Of a stretch of DNA of 8,421 bases, positions 6,603-8,421 are shown piece by piece. This DNA is from an uncultured Ignavibacteria bacterium. Its GTDB lineage: Bacteria; Bacteroidota; Ignavibacteria; SZUA-365. Within the stretch, counting starts at the first letter, position 1, and each line of letters opens with the position of its first letter. A program made the position numbers and the translations under genes. The notes beneath the pieces are model-generated. The model ran no database searches, was not told the DNA's origin, and saw only the letters and a list, made by a program, of their open reading frames with translations. The stretch covers positions 1 through 8,421 of the forward strand of contig CAJXSA010000161.1 of NCBI GenBank assembly GCA_913060595.1, read 5' to 3'.

Positions 6603-7832
6603 ATGACACAGCGCACACTCTATCGCCTCATTGAAAAAATCGGCAGCCGCGATTTCGGCAGCGAAGAGAGTATGCTCGGAGCCATCCTCGATGAAATCGT
6701 GGCAAATGAGCGCATCAGCATCATGGGCGGACGCGTCTGGAAGCTTAATCCGGAAGAAAAGCGGTACCACCTGCTGTATGAGCAGGGGACCATCGAGCCG
6801 GTCGGCATCGGCTTCAACATCGACCTGCAGGGCTATGCCGTTTTTCAGGAGGTGGCACGGAAGCGGACGGTGCTCGCGGATGAGACCAACAAGACACTGC
6901 GCCAGCACGGCATCATCAAGTATTCCGCCACCGGTATCGGCGACCGCGTCACGATCGGGGACACCGCGTATTACGAATATCTCATGGCCTTCAATACCAC
7001 GCAGGTGGATTCCGAACTCAAGTATATGCTCAGTATCGCCGGACAGGCGGTCACGCAGATGCTCAGCAGACGCCGGAGCGAAGAGGAAAAGCAGCAGCTG
7101 CTTTCGGAGATGGAACTGGCGCGCGATCTGCAGCGCCGCATTCTCCCGGAACATGAATACCGCTTCGGGCGGTATGAGCTCTACGGCGTCAGCCTGCCGG
7201 AAAAAACCGTCGGCGGCGATTTCTTCAATTACTATGCGATGGACGAAGAACCCGATCGCATGGGTGTCAGTATCGGTGACGCGGCGAGCAAGGGCTTCTC
7301 GGCAGCGGTGCAGGCGCTCTTTGTTTCAGGTGCTCTCATGATGAGTGTGGAAGCAGAGAGCAAGATTTCCTCCATGCTTCGGCGCATCAATGCCATCAAC
7401 AGGCGCATTTTCCCCAACGACCGTTTTCTCACGCTCTGTTACTGCGAACTTTTCGACGGGGACGAAGGCCTGGTGCTTTACAGCAACGCCGGGCATCCGA
7501 AACCCGTGCATTACCACGCATCGTCAGGACGCTGCACGGAGCTGGCCGTCACGGGGCCGGTGATCGGCCTGCTCAACGACGCGCAGTTCAGTGTGACGAA
7601 TACGAATATCATGAAGGACGATGTGCTCGTCCTGTACACCGACGGCATCAGCGAGGCCAACGACGGCGAGGAAGAGTACCTCGAGCATCGGCTCATGGAT
7701 GTCGTGACCGCTTCGGCCACTATGACGGCGAAGGATATCTGCCGCGAAATTCTCCAGGATGTGCAGACCTTCAGCGCGAACGGCGTGTACTCGGATGACA
7801 AGACCGTCGTGGTCATCAAGCGGATTGCTTAA
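6603..7832 (+). CDS. PP2C/SpoIIE (RsbU-type) serine phosphatase with GAF-like sensor domain
   Basis: This is a 409-residue cytoplasmic protein. Residues about 1-152 look like a GAF-type sensor. A charged helical linker follows (154-182) ending in the family signature ELARDLQRRILP. The phosphatase domain (183-409) shows metal-binding aspartates D206 (VGGDFF), D226 (IGDAASKG), D347 (LYTDGISEA) and D399 (SDDKT), plus NAGHPKPV. It should be catalytically competent. Family members dephosphorylate anti-anti-sigma (STAS) proteins in partner-switching control of sigma factors. No STAS protein or anti-sigma kinase is encoded in this window, so its target must lie elsewhere. At N209 the motif is GGDFFN where many members have Asp. 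The ribosome site is weak. It lies 55 bp after the MFS gene and could share its transcript. The ligand of the sensor is unknown. Confidence 0.9.
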   Translation: MTQRTLYRLIEKIGSRDFGSEESMLGAILDEIVANERISIMGGRVWKLNPEEKRYHLLYEQGTIEPVGIGFNIDLQGYAVFQEVARKRTVLADETNKTLRQHGIIKYSATGIGDRVTIGDTAYYEYLMAFNTTQVDSELKYMLSIAGQAVTQMLSRRRSEEEKQQLLSEMELARDLQRRILPEHEYRFGRYELYGVSLPEKTVGGDFFNYYAMDEEPDRMGVSIGDAASKGFSAAVQALFVSGALMMSVEAESKISSMLRRINAINRRIFPNDRFLTLCYCELFDGDEGLVLYSNAGHPKPVHYHASSGRCTELAVTGPVIGLLNDAQFSVTNTNIMKDDVLVLYTDGISEANDGEEEYLEHRLMDVVTASATMTAKDICREILQDVQTFSANGVYSDDKTVVVIKRIA

Positions 7833-7849
7833 GCGGGATTCTTTCCCGC
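7833..7849 (+). terminator. short hairpin after the phosphatase gene, possible weak terminator
   Basis: GCGGGA (7833-7838) pairs with TCCCGC (7844-7849) across a 5-nt loop immediately after the TAA stop. The following bases (AGTTGTATC) are not a U-tract, so termination would be weak at best. It may only protect the mRNA 3' end or attenuate into the next gene. Confidence 0.25.
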
Positions 7850-7877
7850 AGTTGTATCAAGAACCAAGACAGTTCCC

Positions 7878-8421
7878 ATGCGCAGATTCCCCGCTATTCT
7901 CCTCCTCCTGCTCTTTTTCATCCCCCGGATGCTCACCGCGGATGTCACCGCGCTCACCGTGGTGCACGACGGAAAGAGCGTTCGCGTCCCGGCGTTTCTT
8001 CACGACGGCATACTCTACTGCTCGCTGAGCGAGTTTGCGGCATCCTTTTCCTTCCCGACGTACGTGAACGATGAGACGCGGAAGATGGAAGTGCGCATCG
8101 GAGACGCGCGCCTGAAGATCGCTGACGGCAATCCCTTCGTCGTCGTCGTCGCGCATCAGAAAAACGTGGTACGCGAGGTGTATCAGCTTCCCGTCGACAT
8201 GATGCGGACGCAGGTCGCGTACTATATGCCTGTCGCCTCTATGCTGCCGCTGCTGAGCCGCGTATGGTCGAAGAGCCTGCTGCTCGACCGCAAGGCGCCG
8301 ACACTGACCGTGACCACGACCTCTCGTCCCGTGGCCCGCGTGACGGGGGAACCGTCCCCTGCCGGTACCGTCACGAAGCGGCCGCCTTCGACAGGGGAGG
8401 CCCCGGCTGCGGCGGAAGCGG
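7878..8421 (+). CDS. exported stalk-domain protein, possible N-acetylmuramoyl-L-alanine amidase, 3'-truncated
   Basis: An open frame runs from ATG 7878 to the window end with no stop (181 codons visible). A clear Sec signal peptide is present (RR then hydrophobic 4-16, cleavage after LTA at residue 21). Residues about 24-140 alternate short beta strands with the pattern seen in copper-amine-oxidase-N-like 'stalk' domains: VPAFLHDGILYCSLSEFAASF, then KMEVRIGDARLKI and a Y-M-P-V-A motif before a leucine-rich helix. From about 145 onward the sequence is rich in threonine, proline and alanine, like a linker. In several Bacteroidota-related bacteria this domain precedes an amidase catalytic domain acting on peptidoglycan. 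That domain, if present, lies beyond the edge, so the amidase idea is inference. The gene starts 45 bp after the phosphatase. Confidence 0.72.
   Translation, partial: MRRFPAILLLLLFFIPRMLTADVTALTVVHDGKSVRVPAFLHDGILYCSLSEFAASFSFPTYVNDETRKMEVRIGDARLKIADGNPFVVVVAHQKNVVREVYQLPVDMMRTQVAYYMPVASMLPLLSRVWSKSLLLDRKAPTLTVTTTSRPVARVTGEPSPAGTVTKRPPSTGEAPAAAEA

Noticed and set aside
5566..6606. A 346-codon frame inside the MFS gene in a different phase
   Set aside because: Its product is rich in arginine, alanine and glycine with no domain, as expected for a shifted frame of a GC-rich gene; the MFS frame has motifs A and C.
8138..8151. CGT trinucleotide run (about 4.7 units) in the right-edge gene
   Set aside because: It is short, in frame (encodes a Val run) and common by chance in GC-rich coding DNA.
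1..8421. Defence island, CRISPR array, IS element, tRNA or phage genes
   Set aside because: I found no spaced direct repeats, transposase or integrase motifs, terminal inverted repeats or cloverleaf-like sequences on either strand.

Overview
The window is GC-rich, gene-dense chromosomal DNA from a bacterium. The coding content suggests a Gram-negative member of the Bacteroidota/Chlorobiota/Ignavibacteria side of the FCB group. That placement is inferred from the DUF6132 and DUF6599/DUF362 families, a Tat leader, Sec leaders and the general gene style. No rRNA or phylogenetic marker is present to confirm it. I see no tRNA, rRNA, CRISPR array, insertion sequence or phage gene.

Layout, left to right. 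A leftward gene with an N-terminal Rossmann dinucleotide-binding motif is cut by the left edge (1-36). Rightward from it lie an M24 (Xaa-Pro aminopeptidase-like) metallopeptidase (170-1351), a small DUF6132 membrane protein (1427-1663) and an FmdB-type zinc-ribbon protein (1671-1913). A strong hairpin at 1935-1965 separates these from a leftward two-gene operon with a 4-bp overlap: a Tat-exported DUF362 protein (2819-3982) followed by a Sec-exported DUF6599 protein (1986-2822). A second, textbook bidirectional terminator (4096-4124) insulates that operon from two leftward tandem paralogues (4146-4598 and 4707-5192) that encode small, predicted exported, alpha-helical HEAT-like proteins.

The right part is rightward: a 12-TM MFS drug/H+ antiporter of the TetA-like DHA1 type (5369-6547), a GAF-like sensor plus PP2C/SpoIIE (RsbU-type) serine phosphatase (6603-7832), and a truncated exported protein with a copper-amine-oxidase-N-like 'stalk' domain (7878 to the right edge), possibly the start of an N-acetylmuramoyl-L-alanine amidase.

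Most of the window is ordinary housekeeping or accessory content. The parts I cannot explain from known function are the DUF362-DUF6599 exported pair and the tandem HEAT-like paralogues. Neither shows hallmarks of a defence or mobile system, and I do not claim that an undescribed system is proven here.
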